Counted from the stretch's first letter, positions 27,374 to 36,443 are shown. The stretch: DNA of 64,000 nt from Psychrobacter pacificensis (GCF_900101915.1 NZ_FNAL01000013.1:17721-81720); one strand, 5' to 3'. Program-made: numbers and translations. Notes: generated from the letters alone by a model not told the origin.

Positions 27374-28482
27374 TCGGCAGACTTATCTTTGTCGTTACCA
27401 AACTTTGAAATAAGCGCCATGATGACTTCTTGAGAGTTAATTGGATAAGATTCATTACTGACAGATTGGAAGTCTTTAGGTGCGAATATTCTTTGAGCGA
27501 TTTCTGACTTTATTTTATGTTGCTCTTCTTCAGGTAACGAGGCTATATAGGGATTAATAGCTTTTAAATCCAATGATGTTTGAAGATGAGTATATTGTTG
27601 TTGACGATGCTTAGTAGACTCGCGAGCTAAATAAGCAGCTGGAACTGACAACAAAAAGACTAACGCTAATCTTAAAAGAGCATTAGAAAGATCAAAGCTT
27701 TGAGTAATTGACTCCAAGAAAGAATAGCCGGCTATTGCTACGATAAGTACCATACAAACTAGTGAGCATATTCTTAACCAATTTGCTGCTTTCCTTTCTT
27801 GCTCGGCACTAAGCGCATATTCTGAAACAATAACTCTGCCTGCTGCATTACCCAAAAGTGTATCCAACTCACTATTTTTATCATTAATAGCTTTTAGCTC
27901 TTTTTCATATTCTAGCGATATGGCACCAATTTTACTTTTATATGTCTTTTCTAAAGACTCTATTTGTTTCGTTAAACTATCAGCCTTGACTTCACTTTCA
28001 TCTAGCGCTTTTTTTATTCTACGATTCAACTCTTCAATCTTTTCATTATTATCTTTTAATTTTTTCTTAAAAGATCTATAGTCTTGCATATCGCTTGACA
28101 CATTTAAACGTGCTTTGTCTGTCAAAGTTACTTTTAAGATTGATGAGCTTTCTATCTTCTTTCGAAGTGCTGTGGCACTACCTGATAGATCATTCTTATG
28201 AGATTTGGTCTGCTCACCTACATCATCAATAAACAAACCAATAGACGTTACACTGGAGCAGATATTTAATATAGCCTCGGCAATTTCTTCTATACTTCCT
28301 TTATCTGAAATCACCTCATAATCATTAAGAGCCTTTATGAAGTTTTCAATATGATTTTTAGTACTTTTAGATACTGGTTTATCACCGATACTATCTCTAA
28401 ATTTGTTAAATATTTCTATTATATTTGCTATATCATTCTCAAATCCTAACAGCATATCTTCCATAGTACTCTCAGTCTGCAT
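27370..28482 (-). CDS. Coiled-coil membrane protein of unknown function
   Basis: A 370-residue protein I cannot assign. Residues about 105-205 are Lys/Glu/Asp/Ser-rich and read as a long coiled coil (KKLKDNNEKIEELNRRIKKA). Two membrane segments follow (about 238-256 LRICSLVCMVLIVAIAGYSF and about 268-288 LLRLALVFLLSVPAAYLA), then a cytoplasmic tail with RESTKHRQQQYTHLQTSLDLKAINPYIASLP. The coding strand is clearly more AT-rich than its neighbours and uses many AAA/GAA/ATA-type codons, suggesting acquisition. It overlaps the methyltransferase end by 4 bp in a convergent arrangement. The layout (coiled coil, helix pair, short tail) resembles some membrane effectors, but that is only a shape comparison. 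Confidence 0.75.
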   Translation of the reverse strand: MQTESTMEDMLLGFENDIANIIEIFNKFRDSIGDKPVSKSTKNHIENFIKALNDYEVISDKGSIEEIAEAILNICSSVTSIGLFIDDVGEQTKSHKNDLSGSATALRKKIESSSILKVTLTDKARLNVSSDMQDYRSFKKKLKDNNEKIEELNRRIKKALDESEVKADSLTKQIESLEKTYKSKIGAISLEYEKELKAINDKNSELDTLLGNAAGRVIVSEYALSAEQERKAANWLRICSLVCMVLIVAIAGYSFLESITQSFDLSNALLRLALVFLLSVPAAYLARESTKHRQQQYTHLQTSLDLKAINPYIASLPEEEQHKIKSEIAQRIFAPKDFQSVSNESYPINSQEVIMALISKFGNDKDKSAD

Positions 28483-28552
28483 ACATAAATCGATAATTAT
28501 ATATCAGTTTGGGTATATGAAATCCAGTTAGTTTGACTACGTAAATAACTAC

Positions 28553-29116
28553 TTAAGCAAGCTTCCACTGCTGACGCGTGATTTTATATAGAACATGCTC
28601 AGCCAGTCGATGCTCAGCATCGAGCATTGGATGATAAAAATTGTCCTGCGTATCAGTCATACCAAGACGCTGCATAAGCTTTTGCGAGCGCTTATTGATA
28701 ACGGCAGTAAAGGCAACAACCTCGCTAAGTTCTAAAACTTCAAAAGCATAGCGCAAAGCAGCCTGCGCGGCCTCAGTCGCATACCCTAATCCCCAATAAT
28801 CATTATTCAATCGCCAACCAATCTCAACAGCAGGAGCAAAGGGCATATCAGCATGCGCGTTATTTAACCCAACCATACCGATAAAATCATCGCTTTTATC
28901 TGCGCTATCTTTACGAGCCACCGCCCAAAATCCCCAGCCATGCTCTTCAATTAATTTTTGACACTTATTGGCAATGGTATTACTCAATGCAGGGGTTAAT
29001 AGTTTAGGAAAATATGCCATCACTTCAGGATCAGCATTCATCTCGGCAAACAGCGCAAGATCACTTGCTTGCCACTGTCTTAGGTACAGACGCTTGGTTG
29101 CTATCATGCTTGTCAT
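28553..29116 (-). CDS. GNAT N-acetyltransferase (RimJ/RimL type)
   Basis: A 187-residue acetyltransferase. It starts ATKRLYLRQWQASDLALFAE, has VEIGWRLNNDYWGLGYATEA with the acetyl-CoA binding GLGYATEA loop, then NKRSQKLMQRLGM, the classical RimJ/RimL closing motif. Substrate unknown; related proteins acetylate N-terminal residues of ribosomal proteins or small amines. It begins 16 bp after the MocA-type gene, so it may be the last gene of the molybdenum-enzyme operon. Confidence 0.85.
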   Translation of the reverse strand: MTSMIATKRLYLRQWQASDLALFAEMNADPEVMAYFPKLLTPALSNTIANKCQKLIEEHGWGFWAVARKDSADKSDDFIGMVGLNNAHADMPFAPAVEIGWRLNNDYWGLGYATEAAQAALRYAFEVLELSEVVAFTAVINKRSQKLMQRLGMTDTQDNFYHPMLDAEHRLAEHVLYKITRQQWKLA

Positions 29117-29132
29117 GTCTGTCGCTTACTAT

Positions 29133-29843
29133 TCATATTCGTTCAGAGTGCTGATCAAGCCAGCCTTTTTTTTGAGCAAACGCTAGCTGTGCTGGCGTAT
29201 CGATATCATAACTGAGCTGCTTATTGATCACTGTACGTATTTGGCTTGGCGGTAATGCTCTGATTAAATGACGCAAGCCTTTATCACCTGTCAATTCAGT
29301 TTGCCATTGTCTGAGTAAACCTGTATCAATCACTAGCGGTAAGCCGATGATATTTTTTGGCTCTGTAGCGCTTAATTCATCTGAATACGTCCAGCTATGA
29401 TAACTGCTGGCTACCACAGACTGTTCACCAGCCAGCAAAGCCGTTAAATGTGACTGATCTAATAGAACCTGATCAACCCCCATGATAAGCACGCGCTCGA
29501 TTAACGAATTTCCAAGACTCGCAATGCTCTCAATACCCAAACGCAAACTGTCCGCCATACCAGTCTCAGGTTTTGGGTTTACTACCGCTTGAACCGCTGG
29601 ATATTGCAGAGCCAACTCTGTCACTACACTAGCAATTGCAGGATGCTTATCAGGAATCACAACGATGACGGCTTGCGGATTGGTGCTCACTGCCGATCGG
29701 ATCATGCGCACGATTAATAGCTCGCCATCCTTAACGAGCAGCTGCTTATGTTGGCCAAGGCGCTGACTGAGGCCACTTGCCAACATGATGACCGCATGAT
29801 TTTGCATCTGTCTGTCCTTGTCTTCTAAGACGATACTACTCAT
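29133..29843 (-). CDS. Molybdopterin cytidylyltransferase-like protein (MocA family)
   Basis: A 236-residue nucleotidyltransferase. The N-terminal MLASGLSQRLGQHKQLLVKDGE is the LAxGxSxRxGxxK nucleotide-binding motif, followed by VIVVIPDK and MGVDQVLLDQSHL. MocA uses CTP to form the MCD cofactor needed by xanthine-oxidase-family enzymes such as PaoC, so it should serve the hydroxylase encoded upstream. Its ATG overlaps the XdhC stop codon (ATGA), showing coupling. The ATG at 29807 (MQNHAV) is an alternative start without a coupled overlap. Confidence 0.8.
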   Translation of the reverse strand: MSSIVLEDKDRQMQNHAVIMLASGLSQRLGQHKQLLVKDGELLIVRMIRSAVSTNPQAVIVVIPDKHPAIASVVTELALQYPAVQAVVNPKPETGMADSLRLGIESIASLGNSLIERVLIMGVDQVLLDQSHLTALLAGEQSVVASSYHSWTYSDELSATEPKNIIGLPLVIDTGLLRQWQTELTGDKGLRHLIRALPPSQIRTVINKQLSYDIDTPAQLAFAQKKGWLDQHSERI

Positions 29844-31132
29844 ACGGTACTCGGCACAATATCAGCATCCGTATTACCAACGCTTGCTTTTGAATTCGAG
29901 GCCCTACTGTAAGAGCCTTCTACTGATGCAGTTTGATCGTGCATGACTGCATTTATCTGTGCCATGATACCCAGTGCGAGTGCCTCTGGACCATCTCCTC
30001 CTAGCTTATAGCCAATCGGATAATGCAGTTTTTGAACGCCAGTATCCAAGATAGCAGGATGATCCATGTTAGCGCTTATCTCATTGATTAAGCGTTCGGT
30101 ACGATAGCGCGGCCCTAACTGTCCTAAGTATCTATAGTTTTGCGCATGCGCTAATAGTATCGCCAAGCGAGCGCGGTCTTGAGTCAAGCTATGTGACATC
30201 AGGGCAACCGCAGCATTTTTACTCAGCGTCAGCAGGGTATCACTATCCTCTAAAGATAATGACATCACTGCATCTGCTTGAGGAAAGCGCATACGAGTCG
30301 CATATTGCGCGCGACTGTCTATGACCGTGACATGCCAATCTTGTAGCTTGGCCATGGTCACCAATGGCATCACATCATTACCTGCGCCACAAATTAATAA
30401 ACGCACTTGTGGTTGCAGGCGTTGTACGAGCCACTCGGTGGTTGCCTCGTCCGTTTTTATGGTCACGTATTCAGTATTGCTCTCAGACAGCTTGTACTCT
30501 GCTAACTTTTCTACAATATCGGCAATTACATTCGAAGGGTTTATTATCTCTTGTTTTGGTAAATTTTCTGAATTGTGATATTCGTCTAGATTGATACGCA
30601 GGCCAACTTGCAACTCGGTATTCTGACAACCGTTGTTGCGAATCAAAGTAGCGACCATAACTGGCTGCTGATGACGTCGCACCTGACGAACTGACTCTAA
30701 AAATGGTTCGGCTGTTGCCAGACGCTCAAACAGCACATGCACACGTCCATTACAGCCAAGCCCAAAATTCAACTCATCAAAGTCCATATCATCCAGGCCA
30801 TCCAAGTCGTCTAGATCGTCTGTATCGCCAGCTTCTTTGTTGATCGCTACCTGCGCTTGACCATTATCAGCGTACTCAATGTCATCACCTGTCTGATAAA
30901 CCTGCACATTGGCACCGTCACGCGTGAGCCAAAAGGCACGTTTGATGATGTGAGGCTCCAAGCAACCACCGCTGATCATTCCGACCGAACGACCATCTTC
31001 ACGGATGAGCATCATGGCACCAGCACGGCGATACGCTGAGCCTTCTGTATGAACGACAGTGGCCAATACAGCATCAACACCTTGCTGCTGAGCCTCGCTT
31101 GCCAGCTTCAGAATGTCAGCGACTTGATTCAT
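29840..31132 (-). CDS. XdhC/CoxI family molybdenum-enzyme maturation factor (PaoD-like)
   Basis: A 430-residue protein with an XdhC/CoxI N-terminal part (VVHTEGSAYRRAGAMMLIRED, GMISGGCLEPHI) and a C-terminal Rossmann part (LLICGAGNDVMPLVTMAKLQ, LGQLGPRYRTERL, YPIGYKLGGDGPEALALGIMAQI). XdhC proteins bind the molybdenum cofactor, promote its sulfuration and insert it into the apo-enzyme. A 20-residue Asp-rich stretch (about residues 104-118, DTDDLDDLDGLDDMDFD) is unusual and may be a linker. The gap to the large subunit gene contains a terminator hairpin, so expression of this gene may be reduced or come from an internal promoter. Confidence 0.82.
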   Translation of the reverse strand: MNQVADILKLASEAQQQGVDAVLATVVHTEGSAYRRAGAMMLIREDGRSVGMISGGCLEPHIIKRAFWLTRDGANVQVYQTGDDIEYADNGQAQVAINKEAGDTDDLDDLDGLDDMDFDELNFGLGCNGRVHVLFERLATAEPFLESVRQVRRHQQPVMVATLIRNNGCQNTELQVGLRINLDEYHNSENLPKQEIINPSNVIADIVEKLAEYKLSESNTEYVTIKTDEATTEWLVQRLQPQVRLLICGAGNDVMPLVTMAKLQDWHVTVIDSRAQYATRMRFPQADAVMSLSLEDSDTLLTLSKNAAVALMSHSLTQDRARLAILLAHAQNYRYLGQLGPRYRTERLINEISANMDHPAILDTGVQKLHYPIGYKLGGDGPEALALGIMAQINAVMHDQTASVEGSYSRASNSKASVGNTDADIVPSTV

Positions 31133-31206
31133 AATGCCTCTTATTTAATAATTGTTTTTTGTTAGTGAATTTTTTGCTAGTAATAAAATATACTACCGAC
31201 TCAGTT

Positions 31207-31240
31207 ACAAAAACCCGCTCAGTAAGCGGGTTCTTGTCAT
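31207..31240 (-). terminator. Hairpin between large subunit gene and xdhC-like gene
   Basis: ACCCGCT (31213-31219) pairs with AGCGGGT (31225-31231) around CAGTA. On the minus strand the stem is followed by TTTTTG, a rho-independent terminator pattern placed just after the large-subunit gene. It may attenuate transcription into the maturation genes. Confidence 0.7.
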
Positions 31241-31256
31241 ACATAAGCTGATAAAA

Positions 31257-33680
31257 CTACTCTGGCATCTCATAAAGCAGCTTGTCGAGGGTAATCGGGA
31301 AGTCATAAACACGCACACCGACCGCATTATAGATAGCATTGGCAATCGCGGCAGCAGCACCTGAAATAGCCGTCTCACCGATACCTTTGATGTGCATTGG
31401 ATTGGTGTAAGGATCATCTTCTTCTACCAATATGACATCTAACTGCGGTACGTCCGCATTAACTGGCACATGATACTCGGCAAGGTCATGGTTACAGAGA
31501 CGACCGTCACGTTTGTCATGAATCACTTGTTCCATCAACGCTGAGCCAATACCGAACACCATACCGCCATAGCATTGCGACGTTGCAGTTTTGTGGTTCA
31601 GAATACGACCAGCGGCAAATGCACCTGTCATACGTCTCACCCGAATCTCACCAGTGACTTTATGAACCGCCACTTCAGCGAAGTTCGCACCAAAAGAGGC
31701 TTGGCGATGGCTCTTACCGTTCTTACCCGGTTTTATCTGGCCTTTGGCAGTGATTTTTTGCTCGTCATAGTCAGCGACCACATCCGCAAGCGTATAAGAC
31801 TCTGTATTATCAAAATCATACTTTTGTGATGCTGACTGTCCTGATAGTGAAAGCCCTGTGGTTTGCGATAGCTTATCAATAGTGCTGTCAGCAAATGATT
31901 GGCCGCTCTTTTTGGCAGCTTCCATTGCCGTTAAAGCATGCTCGCCTGTTTTCTTGATTTGACCATTGTCTAACTGAATGTTGTCAGGATACAGACCAAC
32001 TTTTTCTGCTAGCATTTCACGCAGCTGCTCACAAGCAAGATAGACACCACTACCCGCACTCGCAGCACCCCAACTGCCACCTGAGCCTGATGCTGGTGGC
32101 AATGCAGTGTCACCTAGTTTCATCTCAACATGGTCGATAGGCAGTCCTAACAGGTCTGCCGCTACCTGAGAAAACACCGTATAAGACCCTGTACCGATGT
32201 CTGTCATGTCTGTCTCGATAACTGCTTTGATACCAAGTGCTTTTGACTCATCTACCTGTAGGGTTGCACGTGCTTCAGATGGCTGTAGTTGGTTACCACG
32301 GGCAGCAGCCGCCATGCCTGTACCTATCCACCAGTCACCTTCTAATTGACTGGCAGGCTTGGCGTTTCGCTCACTCCAACCAAAATGCTCAGCACCTTGT
32401 TCCATACAGGCAATCAATTGGCGCGTTGAGAAAGGAATATCTTTACTCGGATCTTGCTCTGGCTCATTACGACGGCGTAGTTCAACCGGATCAATCTCCA
32501 ACTGTGTGGCAAGCTCATCCATAGCACATTCAAGCGCGATCATACCTACCGCTTCGCCAGGCGCACGCATAGAACCTGACAACACTTGGTTCATGTCTAC
32601 CATCTCATAATTCACACGGCGGTTTTTGCCTCTATATAGATGGTGCGTAGATAGAGCAGTTGGCTCAAAGAAAGCCTCACCTGGCAAATTACTAGAGATC
32701 GTATCGTGTATCAATGTATCGATCACGCCGTCATTGTTCGCGCCGATTGCAATACGCTGACGCGTGTTTGAGCGTCTGACCGTTGCTTCCATCACTTGTG
32801 AACGCGTCATAGTGATTAACACAGGACGACCCAGATCTTTCGCAGCAATCGCCGCTGCAATAGATTCAGGAGCAATACCGAGCTTACTACCGAACCCACC
32901 ACCGACATAGTGTGCGATCAGTTGTACTTGATCTTCATTTAGGTCCAGAGCATCCATGACTTGCTGTTTGCAAGAAGCGAGCATCTGATTGGAAGTATAC
33001 AGAACGAGCTTATCGCCTTCCCAATGAGCCAACGTTGCATGGGGCTCCATTGGAGAGTTGCTTTGACTTGGGGTATGATAAAAGCGATCAACGGTCACTG
33101 CCGCATCAGTTAAGCCTTGGTCTGGATCGCCTTGGACATTATTTTTATCAGAGCCTTTTTTTTCATCTACCGCATGTGCGTTAGAGAGCTCTTGAGTAAA
33201 GTTCAGTGCCGCTTGGTCAGTCTCATCCTTATAAGTCACTTTCAGCGCTTTAGCGCCTTCTCTTGCCGCCTCAAAAGTCTCAGCAACCACGACAGCAATA
33301 GGCTGACCATGATAAAAAATCTCGCTAACCCCTTGCTTGGGTGCTTTAGTTTTTGTCCCTTGTTGAGAGTTACGCAAAAAGTGCTCAGGATCGGTCACGA
33401 CTTTAATAATATTAGGAATGCCTTTTAGAGAGTCACTATCGATACTCTCAACTTGACCTTTAGCAATGGTCGCGCCTACCAATACACCATAGGCTTGATT
33501 GTCTAAGTGTATTTCGGCACTGTATTTCGCTTGACCGCTAACCTTTAGGGAACCATCAACACGGTTGATTGGCTTACCAACTAACTTACTTGCCGTTGTG
33601 CTAAATAGCGTTTCAACAGGCTCATCCATGGTCAGTTTTTTGGTTGGTTCTGACTGGGTGATTGATTCTAATAGTGCCAT
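31257..33680 (-). CDS. Aldehyde/xanthine-type molybdenum hydroxylase, large subunit (PaoC-like)
   Basis: An 807-residue molybdopterin-binding subunit of the xanthine oxidase family. It starts with the usual GKPINRVDGSLKVSGQAKYS, contains YVGGGFGSKLG and MRAPGEAVGM cofactor-contact loops, GSGGSWGAASAG, and the catalytic Glu in HIKGIGETAISGAAAAIANA near residue 766. The family oxidises aldehydes or purine-like substrates using water and passes electrons to the Fe-S and FAD subunits. It follows the FAD subunit by 2 bp. The set resembles E. coli paoABC, so aromatic aldehyde oxidation is a fair guess. Cofactor maturation genes follow. Confidence 0.87.
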   Translation of the reverse strand: MALLESITQSEPTKKLTMDEPVETLFSTTASKLVGKPINRVDGSLKVSGQAKYSAEIHLDNQAYGVLVGATIAKGQVESIDSDSLKGIPNIIKVVTDPEHFLRNSQQGTKTKAPKQGVSEIFYHGQPIAVVVAETFEAAREGAKALKVTYKDETDQAALNFTQELSNAHAVDEKKGSDKNNVQGDPDQGLTDAAVTVDRFYHTPSQSNSPMEPHATLAHWEGDKLVLYTSNQMLASCKQQVMDALDLNEDQVQLIAHYVGGGFGSKLGIAPESIAAAIAAKDLGRPVLITMTRSQVMEATVRRSNTRQRIAIGANNDGVIDTLIHDTISSNLPGEAFFEPTALSTHHLYRGKNRRVNYEMVDMNQVLSGSMRAPGEAVGMIALECAMDELATQLEIDPVELRRRNEPEQDPSKDIPFSTRQLIACMEQGAEHFGWSERNAKPASQLEGDWWIGTGMAAAARGNQLQPSEARATLQVDESKALGIKAVIETDMTDIGTGSYTVFSQVAADLLGLPIDHVEMKLGDTALPPASGSGGSWGAASAGSGVYLACEQLREMLAEKVGLYPDNIQLDNGQIKKTGEHALTAMEAAKKSGQSFADSTIDKLSQTTGLSLSGQSASQKYDFDNTESYTLADVVADYDEQKITAKGQIKPGKNGKSHRQASFGANFAEVAVHKVTGEIRVRRMTGAFAAGRILNHKTATSQCYGGMVFGIGSALMEQVIHDKRDGRLCNHDLAEYHVPVNADVPQLDVILVEEDDPYTNPMHIKGIGETAISGAAAAIANAIYNAVGVRVYDFPITLDKLLYEMPE

Positions 33681-33682
33681 GA

Positions 33683-34675
33683 TTATGCTCCCTCGCCCGC
33701 TAATGCGCGCTGAATAACTTGTTTTAGTAGGCGACGCGTCAATGGTATTTTAAAGTCGTTCTGACCATTACCTTTGGCATCCTGCAATAATAGATCAGCG
33801 GCCTGCGTGATAACGTCGCTATTGCCATCGGTATCCGTTAATAGTGCCTCAACCTCTTCATTACGCCATGGCTTGGTACCGATGCCGCCGAACGCCAATC
33901 GTACTGTCTTTAGGTTGCCATTGTCGTCAGCATCGACGACTGCGGCACAAGATACCAGTGCAAAGGCGTAAGAAGCGCGATCGCGCACTTTGTCATAGGT
34001 ATGCATGCCCTTAATAGGGGCAGGTAATACAACATGAGTAATCAGCTCGCCTGCTTCTAGCACATTTTCGATATGCGGCGTGTCTTTTGGCAAACAATAA
34101 AAATCTTTGACATCGATAGCGCGAGTCGAGCCATCTGCTTTAACTGTCTTTATCGTGGCATCCAGTAAGCGCATTGCCACTGCCATATCGGATGGGTGCT
34201 GAGCAATACATGAATCACTGGTACCTAAGACAGCTAGGGTACGGTTCTCCCCGTTGATAGCAGGACATCCTGTGCCCGGTTCACGTTTATTACAAGCGCT
34301 GTCTGTTTGATAAAAATAATAGCAACGAGTACGCTGCAAAAAGTTGCCGCCCGTTGTCGCTCTGTTACGTAGCTGACCAGTCGCTCCTGCCAAGATAGCT
34401 CGGGACAATACCGGATAGTTTGCAATCACCTCAGGATGCGCGGCCAAATCGCTATTGGTCACAAGCGTACCAATACGTAAACCACCATCGGCAGTCGTTT
34501 CCACTTGCTCTAATTCTAAACGAGTGATATCGACCAGTTTGATTGGGGTTTCGATCTCTAGTTTCATGAGATCTAATAAGTTAGTACCACCTGCGATAAA
34601 AGAAGCGTCTTTGCTGCTAGCAGAGGTTGCGGCTTGCTTAGGTGCATCAGCGCGGCTATATTCAAAACGTTTCAT
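33683..34675 (-). CDS. Molybdenum hydroxylase FAD-binding subunit (PaoB-like)
   Basis: A 330-residue CO-dehydrogenase-type flavoprotein subunit. FAD-binding blocks FIAGGTNLLDLMKL and ATTGGNFLQRTRCYYFYQTD are visible. The Cys-rich insertion CYYFYQTDSACNKREPGTGC with a later Cys in TSDSCIAQHPSDMA fits the extra [4Fe-4S] cluster of PaoB. It transfers electrons between the 2Fe-2S subunit and an acceptor. Its start overlaps the 2Fe-2S subunit stop by 4 bp (ATGA), and its stop is 2 bp from the large subunit. Confidence 0.87.
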   Translation of the reverse strand: MKRFEYSRADAPKQAATSASSKDASFIAGGTNLLDLMKLEIETPIKLVDITRLELEQVETTADGGLRIGTLVTNSDLAAHPEVIANYPVLSRAILAGATGQLRNRATTGGNFLQRTRCYYFYQTDSACNKREPGTGCPAINGENRTLAVLGTSDSCIAQHPSDMAVAMRLLDATIKTVKADGSTRAIDVKDFYCLPKDTPHIENVLEAGELITHVVLPAPIKGMHTYDKVRDRASYAFALVSCAAVVDADDNGNLKTVRLAFGGIGTKPWRNEEVEALLTDTDGNSDVITQAADLLLQDAKGNGQNDFKIPLTRRLLKQVIQRALAGEGA

Positions 34676-35328
34676 GAGTGGTCTCCTGCCTTGCCTGTTA
34701 TTGTTTTGTTATTCGCTGAGGCCTTATGGAACTGAGTCTCGCTTGACGGCGGTGACCAAATACCTGTTACGCTTGAGTTTTGCGCAGCGTTGTCAACTGT
34801 TTTAGAAGTAGACGCTGATGCTTCATTCTCAAGCACTTGTGAGATGGCTTTGATGATATTGGGATAAGCGGAGCAGCGACAGACATTACCACTCATGCGC
34901 TCAGCGATTTCTTGTACCAGAAGGCTATCAGGATGTTGTAAGTCTGTGCTCACATGGCTTGGCCAATTTTGTTTTACTTCTTCTATTAAGGCAGTCGCTG
35001 AACAAATTTGACCTGGGGTGCAATATCCGCACTGAAAGGCATCGTTATCTTTAAAGGCTTGTTGCAGCGCCGATAGTGAGTCCGGCATACCGATGCCTTC
35101 GATGGTCGTAATCTCATCACCATCATGCATGACAGCAAGTGTGAGACAAGAGTTGACTCGGCGACCATTGATGAGCATGGTACAAGCGCCGCATTGGCCG
35201 TGGTCGCAGCCTTTTTTGGGTCCAGTAATTTGTAAATGTTGACGACAGACGTCGAGCAGTGTCGTACGGGCGTCAAGATTCTCGAGCTGATAATCCTGCT
35301 TATTGATTGTTAACGTCAAGGTAGACAT
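34672..35328 (-). CDS. Molybdenum hydroxylase 2Fe-2S subunit (PaoA-like, no Tat signal)
   Basis: A 218-residue subunit with two 2Fe-2S domains: a plant-ferredoxin type with KGCDHGQCGACTML (Cys41, 46, 49 and Cys61), and a helical domain with CGYCTPGQICSA and CRCSAYPNI. It begins directly with the ferredoxin fold (MSTLTLTINKQDYQLEN) and lacks the twin-arginine signal found in E. coli PaoA, so the enzyme is probably cytoplasmic. A Ser/Asn-rich C-terminal tail of about 50 residues follows the second domain. First gene of the operon; an 8-bp tandem repeat lies 49-88 bp upstream of its start codon. Confidence 0.87.
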   Translation of the reverse strand: MSTLTLTINKQDYQLENLDARTTLLDVCRQHLQITGPKKGCDHGQCGACTMLINGRRVNSCLTLAVMHDGDEITTIEGIGMPDSLSALQQAFKDNDAFQCGYCTPGQICSATALIEEVKQNWPSHVSTDLQHPDSLLVQEIAERMSGNVCRCSAYPNIIKAISQVLENEASASTSKTVDNAAQNSSVTGIWSPPSSETQFHKASANNKTITGKAGDHS

Positions 35329-35377
35329 GCTGGCTTCTCGCTGGCAGATGAATATAATGGGTGAAAAAAGCGCCTTA

Positions 35378-35416
35378 TAGCTACATAGCTACATAGCTAC
35401 ATAGCTACATAGCTAC
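35378..35416. repeat. 8-bp tandem repeat TAGCTACA, almost five copies
   Basis: The unit TAGCTACA is repeated four times and followed by TAGCTAC, 39 bp in all with no mismatch. It lies 49-88 bp upstream of the 2Fe-2S subunit start codon, in the leader or promoter of the molybdenum hydroxylase operon. Perfect short tandem repeats are prone to slippage, so copy number may vary between cells or strains. Confidence 0.9.
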
Positions 35417-35787
35417 GGCGGCAATAAATCCATTATGGGGTACCAAAAAACTTGTTTTGTTTTTATTTTGTAGTTATTACAGTGTAGTTTTTAATCCGAG
35501 GCAGTACCTGAAAGTGTGTATTACCAATCGCTGCAGGGTAATTGATAATCATTTACCTCAATTAGCCTAACCATCCGCTGCTAGCTAGTATTAATTGGTT
35601 TTAATTTATCAGCACTCAAATTCAGGCCATATGATTTAGCAATATATTATGTGAAGTGGACAATCTATTTTTTAGAAAAAGGTAGTATATTAAATAGACT
35701 TCAATAAAGAAAAGCCCCACAAACGAAAGTTTATAGGACTATTATGAGGCTACTTTAGAATGATCATTTCAAATCAAACACCTAAAA
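35417..35787. other. AT-rich gap upstream of the molybdenum hydroxylase operon
   Basis: About 370 bp with no gene. A weak Fur-box-like stretch, ATTGATAATCATTTACC (35541-35557), is the only motif I noted. A possible hairpin AAAGCCCCACAAACGAAAGTTTATAGGACT lies near 35711-35740 after the nitroreductase remnant. Low confidence for both. Confidence 0.35.
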
Positions 35788-36443
35788 CTAGGCTTTAGTG
35801 ATGATTGTTTTTTCGTCAAATCGAGACTTAGGCAAATCAGCATTAAAATCATCTTCACTACGATAGCCAAGCGATATCACGGCAACAGCGGTATAGCCCT
35901 TACTACGTAACTCAAACTCTTCATCAAGCGCTTTTAAGTCTGCGCCTTCCATCGGTACAGCATCAATACCCAAAGTAGCAGCGCCCAGTAGTAATGCACC
36001 CATATCGAGATAGAGCTGCTCTATCAACCAATGCGCCTCGTCTTTTTGCTCATAACGACGAATGTCCAAGAACATTTTGCGCGTTTGATGCATTTACTCT
36101 TTGAACTTTGGTTCTGCAAAGCGACCATCGGCATCTTCTTTGTCGAGCAAGCCTTCTAAAAACTCGTCATCGGCATAGACACGACTACAGAATACAATGA
36201 CATGCGAGGCATCTTTTACTTTGGCATCATTGAATTCATACATGCCCTCAGTGCCTTTTGCAATTCGAGCTTTACCCGCTTCGTCATCAGCAATCACAAA
36301 ATGCCAAGGTTAAATATTGGTGCTCGACGGACTGAGACGTAAGATATCTTTTAGACTCTGAAAGTCTTCTGCTGATATTTTTTGTTGGTATCAAAGTCTT
36401 TGGTGCTGTAACGCCATTTCATTGCTTCAGTGATATTTTTCAT
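35788..36443 (-). pseudogene. Nitroreductase (NfsB-like), decayed
   Basis: Read through, the minus strand encodes an NfsB-type NAD(P)H nitroreductase of about 218 codons, the normal family length. It starts MKNITEAMKWRYSTKDFD and ends FDEKTIITKA. Three lesions are seen: a frameshift in an A6 run (36378-36383, where seven As would restore KKISAEDF), a TAA at 36310-36312 just before PWHFVIADDE, and a TAA at 36094-36096 before MHQTRKMFLD. Both stops sit where glutamine CAA would be expected, consistent with C-to-T changes. Only separate fragments are open (36094-36297 and 35788-36093). A functional product is unlikely. Confidence 0.85.

Noticed and set aside
36094..36312. Stop codon read-through or TAA recoding as glutamine in the nitroreductase
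   Set aside because: All other genes use TAA as a normal stop, and a frameshift is present as well, so decay is the simpler explanation.
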